Shown: piece after piece, positions 44,541 through 55,132 of the stretch
Position numbering within the stretch: the stretch's first letter is position 1
How the letters are laid out: every line of letters starts with the position of its first letter
Source: Vogesella fluminis
Lineage (GTDB): Bacteria > Pseudomonadota > Gammaproteobacteria > Burkholderiales > Chromobacteriaceae
Direction of reading: 5' to 3'
DNA: 64,000 nt
Assembly: GCF_014652335.1 (NCBI RefSeq)
Contig: NZ_BMYP01000012.1
Span: 1-64,000 of the forward strand
Made by a program: the position numbers and the translations under genes
Notes under the pieces: generated by a model
Told to the model about the DNA's origin: nothing
The model's input: only the letters and a program-made list of their open reading frames with translations
Database searches by the model: none

Positions 44541-46835
44541 ATGCCCTCAAACCTGCTGATTGTCGAATCGCCGTCCAAGGCGAAAACGCTGAAAAAATAC
44601 CTGGGTCCGGACTTCGAAGTCCTCGCCTCCTACGGTCACGTCCGCGACCTGGTGCCGAAGAACGGCGCCGTCGATCCGGAAAAAGACTTCGCGATGAAAT
44701 ACCAGGTCGTGGCGCGCAACAGCAAGCACGTTGATGCCATCGTCAAGGCAGTGGCCGAGGTGGACCATGTCTATCTGGCAACTGACCCGGACCGCGAAGG
44801 CGAGGCCATTTCCTGGCACCTAGTGGAAATCCTCAACAAGAAAAAACTGCTCAAGGACAAGACCGCGCAGCGCGTGGTGTTCCACGAGATCACCAAGAAC
44901 GCGGTGCTGGACGCCATCGCCAACCCGCGCGCCATCGCGCAGGACCTGGTCGACGCGCAGCAGGCGCGCCGCGCGCTGGATTACCTGGTCGGCTTCAACC
45001 TGTCGCCGCTGCTGTGGAAGAAAATCCGCCGCGGCCTGTCCGCCGGCCGCGTGCAAAGCCCGGCGCTGCGCCTGATCTGCGAACGCGAGAACGAGATCAA
45101 GGCCTTCGTCGAACAGGAATACTGGTCGGTGCACCTGGACAGCCACAAGGGTCGCACCAAGTTCAGCGCCAAGCTGACCACGCTGGCCGGTACCCGGCTC
45201 GACCAGTTCGCGCTGCCGAACGAAGCGGAACAGGCCGGCGTGCTGGCCCGGCTGCAGGGCCACGACGCGGTGGTCACCAGCATCGAGAAGAAAAAGAAAT
45301 CGCGCAGCCCGGCCGCGCCGTTCACCACCTCGACGCTGCAGCAGGAGGCGGTGCGCAAGCTGGGCATGACCACCGACCGCGCGATGCGTACCGCGCAGCA
45401 GCTGTACGAAGGCGTGGACATCGGCCAGGGCACCGTCGGCCTGATCACCTATATGCGTACCGACTCGGTGGCGCTGGCGGGCGAGGCGGTCGAGGAAATC
45501 CGCGGCTACATCGGCGAGCGCTTCGATGCGGAGCACCTGCCGAAGAACCCGGTGGCGTACAAGAACAAGTCCAAGAACGCGCAAGAGGCGCACGAGGCGG
45601 TGCGGCCAACCTCCATCCTGCGCACGCCGGAGGCGATGAAGCCATTCCTGACCTCCGACCAGTTCAAGCTCTACGACATGATCTGGAAACGGACGCTGGC
45701 CTGCCAGATGGCCCCGGCCAAGTTCGACACCACCAGCGTCGACATCAGCGTCGGCGACGGCATCTTCCGCGCCAGCGGCCAGGTACTGGTGTTCGCCGGC
45801 TTCCTGTCGGTGTACGAGGAAGACGTGGACGACGCCGAGGACGAGGAAAACGCCAAGCTGCCGCTGCTGAACGAAGGCGACGCGCTGCCGGTGGACAAGC
45901 TCTACGGCGAGCAGCACTTCACCCAGCCGCCACCGCGCTTCTCCGAAGCCTCGCTGGTGAAATCGCTGGAAGAATTCGGCATCGGCCGCCCGTCCACCTA
46001 CGCCAGCATCATCTCGACGCTGAAGGATCGCGAGTACGTGATCCTGGACAAGAAGCGCTTCTACCCGACCGACACCGGCGACATCGTCAACAAGTTCCTG
46101 ACCGAGCACTTCGCCCAGTACGTCGACTACAATTTCACCGCCAAGCTGGAAAACCAGCTCGATGAGATTGCCAGCGGCACGCGGCAGTGGGTGCCGGTGA
46201 TGGACAGTTTCTGGAAGGGGTTCTCCAAGCAGCTGACCGAGAAGGAAGGCATCAGCCGCGCCGAAGTCACCACCGAGAGCCTGGACGAAGCCTGCCCGAA
46301 ATGCAGCAAACCGCTGTCGATCAAGTTCGGCAAGCGCGGCCGTTTCATCGCCTGTACCGGCTACCCGGACTGCGACTACACCCGCAACGTCGGTGAAACC
46401 GCGGAACAGGCCGCCGCCGAGGCGGAGGCACCGACCATCATCGAAGACCGCACCTGCCCGGACTGCGGCGGCGAGCTGCACATCAAGAAGGGCCGCTACG
46501 GCAAGTTCATCGGCTGCGCCAACTACCCGAAGTGCAAGCACATCGAGCCGCTGGAAAAACCGCGCGACACCGGCGTGCAGTGCCCGGAATGCAAGACCGG
46601 CAGCCTGATCGAGCGCAAGAGCCGCTACGGCAAGCTGTTCTACAGCTGCAACACCTACCCGAAGTGCAAGTACGCCACCTGGAATCCGCCGCTGGCCGAG
46701 CCGTGCCCGCAGTGCCACTGGCCGATCCTGACCATCAAGACCACCAAGCGCCGCGGCACCGAGAAGGTGTGCCCACAGAAGGAATGCGGCTACGCCGAAC
46801 AGATCGCGCCGCCGGAAGGCAAGGAAGAAGCCTGA
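44541..46835 (+). CDS. topA: DNA topoisomerase I
   Basis: TopA relaxes negatively supercoiled DNA. The 764-residue product starts MPSNLLIVESPSKAKTLKKY, with a Toprim domain (DPDREGEAISWHL), and the catalytic Tyr lies in LITYMRTDS. Four C-terminal zinc-ribbon units are visible, the last (CPQCHWPILTIKTT...CPQKEC) the most divergent. The ATG at 44541 is chosen by homology; the frame extends upstream through the MITE-like element and terminator. A partial repeat (about 45600) encodes VRPTS. Confidence 0.97.
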   Translation: MPSNLLIVESPSKAKTLKKYLGPDFEVLASYGHVRDLVPKNGAVDPEKDFAMKYQVVARNSKHVDAIVKAVAEVDHVYLATDPDREGEAISWHLVEILNKKKLLKDKTAQRVVFHEITKNAVLDAIANPRAIAQDLVDAQQARRALDYLVGFNLSPLLWKKIRRGLSAGRVQSPALRLICERENEIKAFVEQEYWSVHLDSHKGRTKFSAKLTTLAGTRLDQFALPNEAEQAGVLARLQGHDAVVTSIEKKKKSRSPAAPFTTSTLQQEAVRKLGMTTDRAMRTAQQLYEGVDIGQGTVGLITYMRTDSVALAGEAVEEIRGYIGERFDAEHLPKNPVAYKNKSKNAQEAHEAVRPTSILRTPEAMKPFLTSDQFKLYDMIWKRTLACQMAPAKFDTTSVDISVGDGIFRASGQVLVFAGFLSVYEEDVDDAEDEENAKLPLLNEGDALPVDKLYGEQHFTQPPPRFSEASLVKSLEEFGIGRPSTYASIISTLKDREYVILDKKRFYPTDTGDIVNKFLTEHFAQYVDYNFTAKLENQLDEIASGTRQWVPVMDSFWKGFSKQLTEKEGISRAEVTTESLDEACPKCSKPLSIKFGKRGRFIACTGYPDCDYTRNVGETAEQAAAEAEAPTIIEDRTCPDCGGELHIKKGRYGKFIGCANYPKCKHIEPLEKPRDTGVQCPECKTGSLIERKSRYGKLFYSCNTYPKCKYATWNPPLAEPCPQCHWPILTIKTTKRRGTEKVCPQKECGYAEQIAPPEGKEEA

Positions 46836-46854
46836 TCCCCTCCTGCCCTGCCAC

Positions 46855-46883
46855 AACGCCGCTGACACCCAGCGGCGTTTTTT
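46855..46883 (+). terminator. Terminator of topA
   Basis: AACGCCGCTG, loop ACACC, CAGCGGCGTT is a perfect 10-bp stem followed by TTTT, 20 bp after the stop codon. Confidence 0.92.
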
Positions 46884-46897
46884 ATGGTCCGTCGCGC

Positions 46898-46919
46898 TTG
46901 CGGCCAACGTTGGCCGCAA
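46898..46919. repeat. Palindromic form of the repeat between topA and the carbonic-anhydrase-like gene
   Basis: A perfect 22-bp palindrome is formed by TTGCGGCCAAC and its complement GTTGGCCGCAA. It lies between convergent genes, after the topA terminator. Confidence 0.88.
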
Positions 46920-46973
46920 CGAAAAACCACCGCAAGGCAGGGCCGGGCGGCGGTGACGGGAAGCGCGGCAGGC

Positions 46974-47543
46974 TCAGGCGCGGGGCACGATCTGCTCCAC
47001 CCTGCCATCCAGCGCCATCAGGTAGCTCTCCACCTGCAACTGCGGGTGCTTTTGCAGGATCGCCTTGCGCAGCGCCATCAGCGTCTCGGCGTGGACGCGG
47101 GTTTCCTGCTCCGGCATCTTGCCGAAGTCCTCGCCCAGCACCACCTTGTAGGCGCCGCAATCGCGATGATCCAGCACCATCACCCTCTTGATGTGATGCA
47201 GGCTGATGGCGACGTCGAGGTGCTCCCAGAACGCGGCATTCCACGCCGGAAACTTGCTGGTGAGCGCGCCGAGCGAGGCGCCGGCCAGCACGATGTGGTC
47301 GTATTTCTCCCTCATGCCCTTGCCGGCCATGAAGCGCTCGGTGTCGTCGACCAGCCGGTAGTCCATGCACGACAGCAGCAAGGCCTCGGTGCCGCCGGCA
47401 GCGTGCGCGGTGCGCGGCAAGAAGCTGCCCAGCAGCGCCGCGGCGCCGCCCATGGCGGCCAGTTTCACGAACTGGCGCCGGCCGATCGGCCGCACCGCAC
47501 TGCCGTGGCAGTCAGCCACCGGCCACTGTTGCAATTGGCACAT
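46974..47543 (-). CDS. Tat-exported beta-carbonic-anhydrase-like protein
   Basis: The 189-residue product has a twin-arginine signal (RRQFVKLAAMGGAAALLGSF, about residues 22-41) ending near AHA-AGG. The mature part carries the beta-carbonic anhydrase zinc set: Cys and the Asp-Arg dyad in LLSCMDYR, and His/Cys in LDHRDCGAYK. At about 140 residues the mature domain is shorter than usual beta-CAs, so catalysis is uncertain. An exported beta-CA-like protein is uncommon. The gene is followed by a palindromic repeat. Confidence 0.8.
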   Translation of the reverse strand: MCQLQQWPVADCHGSAVRPIGRRQFVKLAAMGGAAALLGSFLPRTAHAAGGTEALLLSCMDYRLVDDTERFMAGKGMREKYDHIVLAGASLGALTSKFPAWNAAFWEHLDVAISLHHIKRVMVLDHRDCGAYKVVLGEDFGKMPEQETRVHAETLMALRKAILQKHPQLQVESYLMALDGRVEQIVPRA

Positions 47544-47597
47544 CAGGTTTCCTCCCTTGCGTGTTTTGCCCTGCCATCACGGTTGCTGAACGGCGGC

Positions 47598-47942
47598 TCA
47601 GGCTTTCTTGACGAATTCCGACTTCAGCTGCATCGCGCCAATGCCGTCGATCTTGCAGTCGATATCGTGATCGCCGTCGACCAGGCGGATGCTCTTCACC
47701 TTGGTGCCGACCTTGACCACCAGCGATGAACCCTTGACCTTCAGGTCCTTGATCACGGTGACGCTGTCGCCGTCCTGCAGCACGTTGCCGTTGGCATCGC
47801 GCACCACGCGCTGCGGTTCGGCCTCTTCCGTTGCCGCGGCATCGGCAGACCATTCATGGGCGCACTCGGGACAGACCAGCTGGCTGCCGTCCTGGTAGGT
47901 GAATTCCGAGCTGCACTGCGGGCATTTGGGCAAATTAGTCAT
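47598..47942 (-). CDS. yjdM: Zinc-ribbon protein YjdM (PhnA family)
   Basis: The 114-residue product has an N-terminal zinc ribbon (CPQC...CPEC, residues 7-27) and a C-terminal SH3-like domain ([22 protein letters not shown]). It matches YjdM, formerly called PhnA; no phosphonate genes are adjacent and the true role is unknown. The carbonic-anhydrase-like gene lies 54 bp downstream on the same strand. Confidence 0.92.
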   Translation of the reverse strand: MTNLPKCPQCSSEFTYQDGSQLVCPECAHEWSADAAATEEAEPQRVVRDANGNVLQDGDSVTVIKDLKVKGSSLVVKVGTKVKSIRLVDGDHDIDCKIDGIGAMQLKSEFVKKA

Positions 47943-48122
47943 GCGTTACCTTGAATATTCTGAAATATGGCATGTGCACCGGCGACCATGAGGTGCAAGC
48001 GGTGCAGTTTGACGAAGCCGTATTATCCGCCAGCCACCACCGTTTTCGCCAGCAGAAGACACGGCCCTGCCCCCGGCCCTGGCCGGAGCGTTCCGCACCG
48101 GCGGCAGATGGCAGGTTTGACA

Positions 48123-48140
48123 ACTTACTGATCAGTAAGT
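48123..48140. promoter_or_regulatory. Palindromic operator candidate upstream of fadH
   Basis: ACTTACTGATCAGTAAGT is a perfect 18-bp palindrome in the 295-bp divergent region between yjdM and fadH, about 100 bp before the fadH start. Its size and AT-rich symmetric form suit a TetR- or GntR-type repressor dimer. No regulator gene is adjacent. Nothing else notable was seen in the interval apart from the repeat at 48188-48209. Confidence 0.5.
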
Positions 48141-48174
48141 ATCTTCGCCAGCAAGGCTGACACACTACCAATAA

Positions 48175-50259
<2,085 letters not shown>

Positions 50260-50292
50260 CGACACGCCCGCCACGGCCCGCCACCGGGCGCT

Positions 50293-50322
50293 TGCGGCCA
50301 ACCTTGCGCAAGGTTGGCCGCA
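50293..50322. repeat. Inverted pair of repeats forming a 30-bp palindrome after fadH
   Basis: TGCGGCCAACCTTGC abuts GCAAGGTTGGCCGCA with no spacer, a perfect 30-bp palindrome 34 bp after the fadH stop. There is no T-tract. Confidence 0.88.
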
Positions 50323-50461
50323 GGGCCCGGGCCGGCGCCACCGCTCCGAGCCATCCCGCAGACAGGGCGGATTTTGTACTTCGCTTGCGCCAGATCAGCT
50401 CCCGTCTTTTGCGCCTGCTGCATATTTGCTTCATCATGATCGCGGTGATCAAGGCACAATA

Positions 50462-50509
50462 ATTGCCCCGTCATGATGGCCGTACTGCCCGGCATCATGG
50501 CGGGGCAAT
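50462..50509. promoter_or_regulatory. Long imperfect inverted repeat in the leader of the PhnD-like gene
   Basis: ATTGCCCCG..CATGATG..CCG pairs with CGG..CATCATG..CGGGGCAAT, about 19 of 21 positions, around a short loop. It ends 18 bp before the PhnD-like start codon, so its hairpin would sit on or next to the ribosome binding site. It could be an attenuator, an RNA regulatory element or a protein-binding site. Confidence 0.55.
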
Positions 50510-50527
50510 ACTGATGAGAGTGGATGG

Positions 50528-51352
50528 ATGGCCAACAAACTACTGACTGCCGCCCTGTTGTGGCTGTGCCTGCTGGCAAGCGCGCACGCCGCACCCGCAC
50601 TGGTGCTGGGTGTGGTGCCCTATATGTCGGCCCGCAAGCTGGCCACACTGTACGAGCCATTACGCGCCGGACTGGAACGCAGCCTGCAGCAGCCGGTGAC
50701 GCTGGAAAGCGCCGCCGACTACGGTTTTTTCCTCGAACGCACACGCCAGGGCCGCTACGACATCATCGCCACCTCACCCTACTTCGGCCGCCTGGCGCAG
50801 CAGGAGCAGGATTACCAGCCGCTGGCACGGCCACTGGCCGACCTGGAACCGCTGCTGGTGACCCGCCGTAACGGCATCCGCGAGCTGGCACAGCTGCGCG
50901 GCCAGACGGTATCGACCAGCGACCGCCTCGCCAACCTGACCCTGGCGGCACAGCGCTACCTGACCCAGGCCGGCTTTATCCCCGGCCAGCACCTCGTCAT
51001 CCATCCGACCGGCAGCCATGCCAATTCGCTGGCGGCGCTGCTGGGCGGAGAATCGGCCGCCGCCATCGTCTCGGTCAGCGCGCTGCACCAGCTGGGCGGC
51101 GATACCGGCAGCAAGATCCGTATCCTGGCGCGGCTGCCACACACCACGCCGCTGCTGTATCTTGGCCACAAGCGTCTTGGCAGCGCACGGCTGGCGCAGT
51201 TGCAGCAACGGCTGCTGGCCTTTGCCAACGACACGCCACAGGGGCGTGCCTTCAGCCGCGATCTCAATCACGGCGGCCTGCGCCCGGTCAGCGAGCAGGA
51301 CATGCGCGTACTGGATCCTTACGTCCGCGACCTGAAAGGACTGCTGCAATAA
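50528..51352 (+). CDS. PhnD-like periplasmic binding protein
   Basis: The 274-residue product has a signal peptide (LLTAALLWLCLLASAHA-APA) and a type 2 periplasmic-binding fold of the phosphate/phosphite/phosphonate (PhnD) family: LVLGVVPYMSARKLATLYEPL, YDIIATSPYFGRLA and the HPTGSHANSLAALLGGE segment. No ABC permease or ATPase genes are present. The stop overlaps the start of the GGDEF-EAL gene (TAATG), so it probably serves as the sensor subunit for that enzyme rather than for transport. Confidence 0.87.
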   Translation: MANKLLTAALLWLCLLASAHAAPALVLGVVPYMSARKLATLYEPLRAGLERSLQQPVTLESAADYGFFLERTRQGRYDIIATSPYFGRLAQQEQDYQPLARPLADLEPLLVTRRNGIRELAQLRGQTVSTSDRLANLTLAAQRYLTQAGFIPGQHLVIHPTGSHANSLAALLGGESAAAIVSVSALHQLGGDTGSKIRILARLPHTTPLLYLGHKRLGSARLAQLQQRLLAFANDTPQGRAFSRDLNHGGLRPVSEQDMRVLDPYVRDLKGLLQ

Positions 51353-54300
51353 TGCGTCTGCCGCTGCGCCCCCGTTCGCTGAAATGGGCCATCATCCCGG
51401 TGCTGCTGCTGATCCAGCTGCTGGTCTTTGCCGGCATCGCCTGGCAAAGTGCACGCGTGCTGCAGGACATGGCGGTAGAGCAGGCTCAGCTGCGCAGCCG
51501 CAGCCTGCACAGCGAGCTGCAGGCGGCATTGATCGCGCCGCTGCTGGAGCGCGACTTCAGCACGCTGCAGGAAATCGCCGGTGAACTGAGCCATGGCGGC
51601 GACATCGCCTACCTGATCATCCGCGATTCCAGCGGCAAGGAGCTGGCCCGCGCCGGCCTTGCCGACGGTTTGCAGCCGCAGCCGGACCGCTCGCTGCCGG
51701 ACAGCGACGACGACATACTCGACATCCGCCTGCAAATAAGCCAGGGCCAGGTCCAGGCCGGCCTGCGCCAGAGCGAATCCAGCCAGATGCTGTACGGCCT
51801 GGCGCAACGCACCGGGCCGCTGATCGTCGCCGGCATCATCCTCGCCACCGGCTGGATGATCTGGGTCACGCTGTGGCTGAGCCGGCGGCTGCAATGCCTC
51901 ACCCTCGCCGCCGAATCGCTGGGGCAGGGCCAGCTGCTGACACGGGCGCCGGAAAGCGAACACGACGAAATCGGCCGCCTCGGCGCCGCCTTCAACCGCA
52001 TGGCGGCGGCGGTGCAATCCGCCGACGAGCACTGGGCCAAGGGCCAGCGTTTTGCCGACATGCTGCTGATGGCAATTCCGATCCCGATGTTCTACAAGGA
52101 CGTGCAGGGACGCTTCCTCGGCTGCAACGCCGCCTTCACCCGCGTCACCGGCTACAGCCGCATCGACATCCGCGGCAAGACCCCGGCCGAGCTGTGGCCG
52201 GCCGACATCGCCGCGGTGCACTGCCTGCATGACGCCGAGCTGCTCGCCGGCCAGCCACACCTCGACTACCAGGCCAGCATCGTCACCCCGCGCCAGCAGC
52301 GCCGCGAGGTGATCCTGACCAAGGACGTGTTCTACGACGACTATGGCGACATCGCCGGCATCATCGGCGCCTGGAACGACATCACCGAGCAGACCCGTGC
52401 CGAAGAGCGGCTGCGGCTGCTGGCCGGCGTATTCAAGCATTCCCACGACGGCATCATCATTGCCGATGCCCGCGGCCGGCTGCTGGATGTCAACCGCGCC
52501 TGCTGCAGCATCACCGGCTACGAACGCGACGAGTTGATCGGCCACACCCCGCGCAAGCTGCAGTCGGCACGCCACGACTCGGTGTTCTACCTCGCCATGC
52601 GCGACAAGCTGCAAAGCAGCGGCCACTGGCAGGGCGAGATCTGGAACCGGCGCAAGGACGGCGAGGTGGCGCCGCTGCTGCTGTCGGTATCGGTGATCCA
52701 CGACCACTCCGGCAATGTGCGCCACTACATTGCGGTGTTCGCCGACATCACGGTAATGAAGGCGCAGGAAAACCGTCTGTCGCAGATGGCGCACCACGAC
52801 CCGCTCACCCAGCTGCCCAATCGCGTGCTGCTGGCCGACCGCATGAAAATGGCCATCGCCCAGGCCCGGCACAGTGGCCACTGGCTGGCGATCTGCTTCA
52901 TGGATCTGGACGGTTTCAAGGCAGTCAACGACCACCATGGCCACGAAATCGGCGACCGCCTGCTGGTGCAGGTTTCCGAGCGGCTGCAGCACACGCTGCA
53001 GGGTGGCGATACCCTGGCGCGGCTGGGCGGCGACGAATTCGTGCTGTTGCTGTCCGGCCTGCCCGACCTGCAGACCTGCCACCACAATCTGCAACGGATA
53101 CTGGACACCGTCGCCCTGCCGGTGCTGCTGGGCGACATCCACATCAAGATCTCGGCCAGCATCGGTGTCACGCTCTATCCGCAGGACGAGCAGGACCCGG
53201 ACACCCTGCTGCGCCATGCCGACCAGGCGATGTACCAGGCCAAGGAAAAGGGCCGCAACGGCTACCAGATCTTCGATGCCGAGCACGACCGCCAGAGCCG
53301 CTCCCGCCAGGAAGGGCTGGAACGGCTGGCGCAGGCACTGCGGCACGGCGAGCTGTGCCTGTTCTACCAACCCAAGGTCAATATGCGCGACGGCAGCGTG
53401 GTCGGCGCCGAGGCGCTGATGCGCTGGCAGCACCCGGAACGGGGGCTGCTGACCCCGGCCCACTTCCTCGCCGATGCCGAGGGCAGCGCGCTGGACATCG
53501 CGCTCGGCGAATGGGTGATCCGCAGTGCGCTGGCGCAGATGCAGGCCTGGCAGGCACAAGGCATGACGCTGCCGGTCAGCGTCAACATCTCGGCCCATCA
53601 CCTGCAGCAGGATGATTTTGCCGAACGGCTGGCGGCGCTGCTGGCAGAATACCCGGCACTGCCGGCCGGGATGCTGGAAATCGAGGTGCTGGAAAGCACC
53701 GCGCTGAAGGACATTACCCGCGTCGGCGCACTGATGACCACCTGCCGCGAGCTGGGAGTAGAGTTCTCGCTCGACGACTTCGGCACCGGCTACTCCTCGC
53801 TGCTGTACCTGAAGCGACTGCCAGCCGGCAAGCTGAAGATCGACCAGTCCTTCATCCGCGACATGCACGAGGATGGCGACGACCTCGCCATCGTGCAGGG
53901 CATCATCGGCCTGTCGGAGGCGTTCTGCCGCTCGGTAGTGGCCGAAGGCGTGGAAAGCATCGAGCATGGCAGCCTGCTCTTGCACATCGGCTGCGATCAT
54001 GCACAGGGCTTCGGCATCGCGCGCCCGATGCCGGCAGACGCGCTGCCGGGCTGGGCACAGCAATGGCGTGGCGCCGCCGCCTGGCAGCTGGCCAGCAAGC
54101 GGCGCTGGACCGGTGACGACACCCGGCTGTTCAACCTGGAGCTGGCGCACCGCCAGGCCAGCAACCGCCTGATCGGCTGGCTACGGCACGAATCGCGCGA
54201 GCTGCTGCCGCAGCAGGAGCACGGCAACGGCTACCGCGATTTCGACAACTGGTACCACGGTGCCGGCAGCGCCTACTTCGGCCAGCACCCGCTGTATCAC

Positions 54301-54504
54301 CGCATCGGCCAGCTGCACCAGCAGCTGTACACCCTCAACGAGCGGGTACTGACCTGGCACCAGTTCGAATTGCCGGACGCCGATGAACACACCGTAACGC
54401 AGCTGCAGCAACTGCGCGACGAATTGCAGCAGCAGGTACGCCGGCTGCTGGATGTGCCAGCCACCGCCGCGGCGGCAAGGAGCGCCGCCGAGGCGTTATC
54501 CTGA
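51352..54504 (+). CDS. Membrane GGDEF-EAL protein with PAS domains and a CZB-like tail
   Basis: The 1050-residue product has an N-terminal TM (residues 12-34), a periplasmic region of about 120 residues, a second TM (about 155-178) and HAMP, then two PAS domains, GGDEF (LGGDEF near 558-563) and EAL (EALMRW near 687). EAL catalytic blocks DDFGTGYSSLLYLKRL and KIDQSFI are intact, so both activities are possible. The final 120 residues resemble a chemoreceptor zinc-binding (CZB) domain (NWYHGAGSAYFGQHPLYHRI) but the usual Cys is missing. It is translationally coupled to the PhnD-like gene. Confidence 0.9.
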   Translation: MRLPLRPRSLKWAIIPVLLLIQLLVFAGIAWQSARVLQDMAVEQAQLRSRSLHSELQAALIAPLLERDFSTLQEIAGELSHGGDIAYLIIRDSSGKELARAGLADGLQPQPDRSLPDSDDDILDIRLQISQGQVQAGLRQSESSQMLYGLAQRTGPLIVAGIILATGWMIWVTLWLSRRLQCLTLAAESLGQGQLLTRAPESEHDEIGRLGAAFNRMAAAVQSADEHWAKGQRFADMLLMAIPIPMFYKDVQGRFLGCNAAFTRVTGYSRIDIRGKTPAELWPADIAAVHCLHDAELLAGQPHLDYQASIVTPRQQRREVILTKDVFYDDYGDIAGIIGAWNDITEQTRAEERLRLLAGVFKHSHDGIIIADARGRLLDVNRACCSITGYERDELIGHTPRKLQSARHDSVFYLAMRDKLQSSGHWQGEIWNRRKDGEVAPLLLSVSVIHDHSGNVRHYIAVFADITVMKAQENRLSQMAHHDPLTQLPNRVLLADRMKMAIAQARHSGHWLAICFMDLDGFKAVNDHHGHEIGDRLLVQVSERLQHTLQGGDTLARLGGDEFVLLLSGLPDLQTCHHNLQRILDTVALPVLLGDIHIKISASIGVTLYPQDEQDPDTLLRHADQAMYQAKEKGRNGYQIFDAEHDRQSRSRQEGLERLAQALRHGELCLFYQPKVNMRDGSVVGAEALMRWQHPERGLLTPAHFLADAEGSALDIALGEWVIRSALAQMQAWQAQGMTLPVSVNISAHHLQQDDFAERLAALLAEYPALPAGMLEIEVLESTALKDITRVGALMTTCRELGVEFSLDDFGTGYSSLLYLKRLPAGKLKIDQSFIRDMHEDGDDLAIVQGIIGLSEAFCRSVVAEGVESIEHGSLLLHIGCDHAQGFGIARPMPADALPGWAQQWRGAAAWQLASKRRWTGDDTRLFNLELAHRQASNRLIGWLRHESRELLPQQEHGNGYRDFDNWYHGAGSAYFGQHPLYHRIGQLHQQLYTLNERVLTWHQFELPDADEHTVTQLQQLRDELQQQVRRLLDVPATAAAARSAAEALS

Positions 54505-54508
54505 GTGG

Positions 54509-54525
54509 AAGGTTGGCCGCAACGC
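54509..54525 (-). repeat. Intergenic copy of the repeat after the GGDEF-EAL gene
   Basis: AAGGTTGGCCGCAACGC fills most of the 23-bp gap between the convergent GGDEF-EAL and TlpA-like genes. Confidence 0.85.
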
Positions 54526-54527
54526 CA

Positions 54528-55010
54528 TCAGCGCAGCGGCAGTGCCTTCATCAGCTCCGCCTCGCTCAGCAGCCCGGCAACACGCGTCAGCGGCCGGCCC
54601 TGCTCGTCCAGTACCACGGTAAACGGCAGCCCGCCGCTGCGGTTGCCCAGCGCGCGCATCAGTGCGATGCCCTCGCCGTCGCTCATCAGCACCGGATAGC
54701 TGACCGGCAGCTGCTTCAGGTACGCCGTCACCGCGCCCGGCTGGTCCAGCGCGATGCCGACGAAGCGCACCTGGCGTGCGGCCAACCTTGGCGCCAGCGC
54801 CGACAAGAGCGGCATTTCCTTGCGGCACGGCGCACACCAGGTGGCCCAGAAATTCACCACCGTGGTCTTGCCCTGGTAGCGGGCAAACACGGCCGGCTTG
54901 CCGTTCAGCCCGGTCAGCACCGCGCCGTCCAGCAGGCTCCCGGCCAGGGCAGACAGCGGCGTCAGCAACAGGCCGGCCAGCAGGCGACATGAAAGCATGT
55001 TTTTTAACAT
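54528..55010 (-). CDS. TlpA/thioredoxin-like exported protein
   Basis: The 160-residue product has a signal peptide (MLKNMLSCRLLAGLLLTPLS, then ALA-GSL) and a thioredoxin fold with the motif CAPC in NFWATWCAPCRKEMPLL. The ATG at 55010 has GGAA at a suitable spacing; an ATG at 54998 is an alternative. It probably acts as a periplasmic thiol oxidoreductase. A repeat copy at about 54778-54791 encodes APRLAARQV. Confidence 0.88.
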   Translation of the reverse strand: MLKNMLSCRLLAGLLLTPLSALAGSLLDGAVLTGLNGKPAVFARYQGKTTVVNFWATWCAPCRKEMPLLSALAPRLAARQVRFVGIALDQPGAVTAYLKQLPVSYPVLMSDGEGIALMRALGNRSGGLPFTVVLDEQGRPLTRVAGLLSEAELMKALPLR

Positions 55011-55132
55011 CAGTTTATTCCGGAGCAATGCGTCAGATGGCGTTAGATCGCCGCCAGACGCCACAGTTCACTGCGATACGGCCACCGCTTCGTGCTAGAA
55101 TGGTCGATTCCTCATCAGTTTACGCGCGAGCC

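Noticed and set aside
44820-46919. Long minus-strand open frame antisense to topA
   Set aside because: It mirrors topA and has no recognisable domain.
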